Shown: piece by piece, positions 63,914 to 64,000 of the stretch | Position numbering within the stretch: position 1 is the stretch's first letter | Layout: the number at the start of each line of letters is the position of its first letter | Origin: Chitinophagaceae bacterium | GTDB taxonomy: Bacteria > Bacteroidota > Bacteroidia > Chitinophagales > Chitinophagaceae | Reading direction: 5' to 3' | Assembly (NCBI GenBank): GCA_016715365.1 | Contig: JADKAM010000001.1 | Coordinates: 310,001-374,000 of the forward strand | Length of the DNA: 64,000 nucleotides | Translations under genes and position numbers: made by a program | The notes under the pieces: generated by a model | The model's input: only the letters and a program-made list of their open reading frames with translations | What the model was told of the DNA's origin: nothing | The model's database searches: none

Positions 63914-64000
63914 GAGCGTAGTCGAAGGATTATACACTCAAGTCCTGAGCGAAGTCGAAGGATGGAGCGAAGTCGAAGGATGGAGCGAAGTCGAAGGATG
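63914..64000. repeat. 18-bp tandem repeat at the right edge
   Basis: GAGCGAAGTCGAAGGATG occurs three times in direct succession (63947-63964, 63965-63982, 63983-64000), preceded by a diverged copy at 63914-63931 (GAGCGTAGTCGAAGGATT). Both groups begin with GTCCTGAGCG. The array may continue beyond the window. This word is familiar as a dispersed intergenic repeat in many genomes; its function is unknown. Confidence 0.9.

Overview
The window reads as chromosome of a Bacteroidota bacterium, most likely a member of the Chitinophagaceae. The evidence is low GC, several promoters of the Bacteroidota form TAnnTTTG, type IX secretion sorting domains (types A and B), SprB-like repeats, DUF7948 and DUF6443 proteins, a DUF5777 barrel and LytS/LytTR-type signalling. 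The family placement is inference.

From 1 to about 37 kb the window is accessory DNA built around three related RHS modules, all on the minus strand. Module 1 (6930 to beyond the left edge): coiled-coil/beta-barrel outer-membrane protein, RHS protein A, a cysteine-less glutathione-peroxidase-like protein, then a DUF6443 RHS protein cut by the window edge. Module 2 (24785 to 15440): the same outer-membrane protein, RHS A, a DUF6443 RHS protein with a variable toxin-like C-terminus, then a small lipoprotein that is probably its immunity partner. Module 3 (36820 to 29605): a shortened outer-membrane protein gene, one large SpvB/FG-GAP/RHS protein broken by an in-frame TAG and ending in a type-23-like toxin domain, then a lipoprotein. 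Modules 1 and 3 share a near-identical promoter and a leader of about 150 nt. Lying between or beside the modules are a tyrosine recombinase with an orphan RHS tip and a MORN-type partner (7.7-10.5 kb), a damaged XRE regulator, a secreted protein with 14 FG-GAP repeats, and two large paralogous DUF7948/SprB-repeat surface proteins (25.4-29.0 and 41.0-48.1 kb).

From 37.1 to 41 kb there is a compact recombinase locus: a 30-bp-periodic palindrome array, two small minus-strand genes, a divergent MerR-like regulator, a small coupled gene, and a serine recombinase whose reading frame runs into tRNA-Arg(CCU).

From 48.4 kb to the end the content is ordinary and slightly more GC-rich: a TPR-like membrane protein, an SRPBCC protein, a UvrD-like helicase-nuclease, an Ig-like lipoprotein, recR, an OB-fold protein, a run of two haem-c lipoproteins, YceI, DUF5777 and YceI, and then a propeller-sensor histidine kinase overlapping a LytTR response regulator that carries a one-base frameshift. 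Intergenic DNA here holds REP-like inverted repeats and, at the right edge, an 18-bp tandem repeat.

The likely theme of the accessory half is display or delivery of RHS-encased toxins with lipoprotein immunity, plus T9SS-exported surface proteins. The recurring three-gene module (coiled-coil barrel, RHS A, DUF6443 RHS B) is the best candidate for a poorly described system.
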